DNA of 64,000 nucleotides, from positions 17,637 through 81,636 of the forward strand of contig CALIZF010000013.1 in NCBI GenBank assembly GCA_938028765.1, given 5' to 3'. The notes below the pieces were generated by a model. That model was not told the DNA's origin, did not search any database, and worked only from the letters and a program-made list of their open reading frames with translations. This DNA comes from an uncultured Paracoccaceae bacterium (lineage in GTDB: Bacteria > Pseudomonadota > Alphaproteobacteria > Rhodobacterales > Rhodobacteraceae). The position numbers and the translations under genes were made by a program. Within the stretch, counting starts at the first letter, position 1; every line of letters begins with the position of its first letter. Positions 63,833-64,000 of the stretch are shown here, one piece after another.

Positions 63833-64000
63833 TCATGTTGACAAATGGCGGAGCCAGAGGCGGATTGAGGTGATGTCGATGAATCCGAGGAAGCTCTCGG
63901 CGGTTTTATCGTAGCGGGTGGCGACGCGGCGGGCGTTCTTCAGCTTGTTGAAACAGCGTTCGACGAGGTTGCGCAGCCGATAGAGGGTGCCGTCGACGGC
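63833..64000 (-). mobile_element. IS5-family transposase, 3' end (partial)
   Basis: The minus strand reads VDGTLYRLRNLVERCFNKLK, NARRVATRYDKTAESFLGFI and ITSIRLWLRHLST then TGA at 63835-63833. This matches the C-terminal end of IS5/IS427-type DDE transposases (RNLVERFFNKLKxxRRxATRYDK). The rest of the element is beyond the right edge. It starts 29 bp after the tRNA-Thr gene, so the IS sits right next to the tRNA; its terminal inverted repeat cannot be defined here. Confidence 0.85.

Noticed and set aside
1..64000. CRISPR arrays, phage genes or defence systems.
   Set aside because: No regularly spaced direct repeats and no nuclease/helicase/toxin-antitoxin motif sets were seen anywhere in the window.

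Overview
The window is about 64 kb of very GC-rich DNA from an alphaproteobacterium, most probably a member of the Rhodobacteraceae/Paracoccaceae. Support comes from the gene order bamA-rseP-dxr-cdsA-uppS-frr-pyrH, frequent GTGA/ATGA stop-start overlaps, the RTX-type protein remnants, the form II carbon-monoxide-dehydrogenase-like operon in S-L-M order, and a folate/cobalamin methyltransferase gene beside a PF13769-type small protein. This taxonomic call is inference; no rRNA is present.

Layout. 1-6.6 kb: cell-envelope and housekeeping operon on the minus strand (pyrH, frr, uppS, cdsA, dxr, rseP, an unlisted 45-residue membrane protein, then bamA running off the left edge). 6.7-8.6 kb: miaA and an AraC-type regulator on the plus strand. 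8.7-15.9 kb: a peptide-type ABC importer (substrate-binding protein, two permeases, a fused double ATPase) ending in an enoyl-CoA hydratase-like gene. 16-19 kb: a TetR-family regulator with a perfect palindromic site in front, coupled to a cytochrome b561, then rimO and a DCC-family protein. 19.1-22.8 kb: a decay zone with two broken RTX/beta-helix protein remnants around an ArsC/Spx-like protein, a DUF2177 membrane protein and a DAO-type flavoprotein.

22.8-28.1 kb: a six-gene minus-strand operon (amidinotransferase/dimethylargininase-like enzyme, spermidine/putrescine-type ABC importer of four proteins, metallo-beta-lactamase-fold hydrolase), which looks like uptake and hydrolysis of a guanidino compound. 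28.2-33.9 kb: two MscS-type mechanosensitive channels interleaved with two paralogous small methyltransferases that face away from each other. 33.9-42.6 kb: a surface-glycan locus (deacetylase-like protein, three intact glycosyltransferase-like genes and one stopped by an in-frame TAG, a phosphatase, a UDP-sugar epimerase and a UDP-sugar dehydrogenase). 42.8-48.7 kb: a second peptide-type ABC importer with a fused double ATPase.

48.8-57.7 kb: mixed genes: an MBL-fold protein, a wrecked ABC-exporter pseudogene, a PHP phosphoesterase, purN-purM, rlmE and a Ppx/GppA phosphatase, then a one-carbon operon (PF13769-type protein, MetF-like reductase, pterin-dependent methyltransferase). 57.7-63.5 kb: a complete molybdenum hydroxylase operon, xdhC-like, molybdopterin-binding protein, coxS, coxL (form II motif AYRGAGR), coxM. 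The right end carries tRNA-Thr(GGT) and the 3' end of an IS5-family transposase.

The most unusual items are the twin methyltransferase/MscS arrangement, the guanidino operon with its palindrome, the small membrane protein between rseP and bamA, the single-nonsense glycosyltransferase, and three separate decayed genes in different stages of loss. I found no CRISPR array and no clear defence or phage system.
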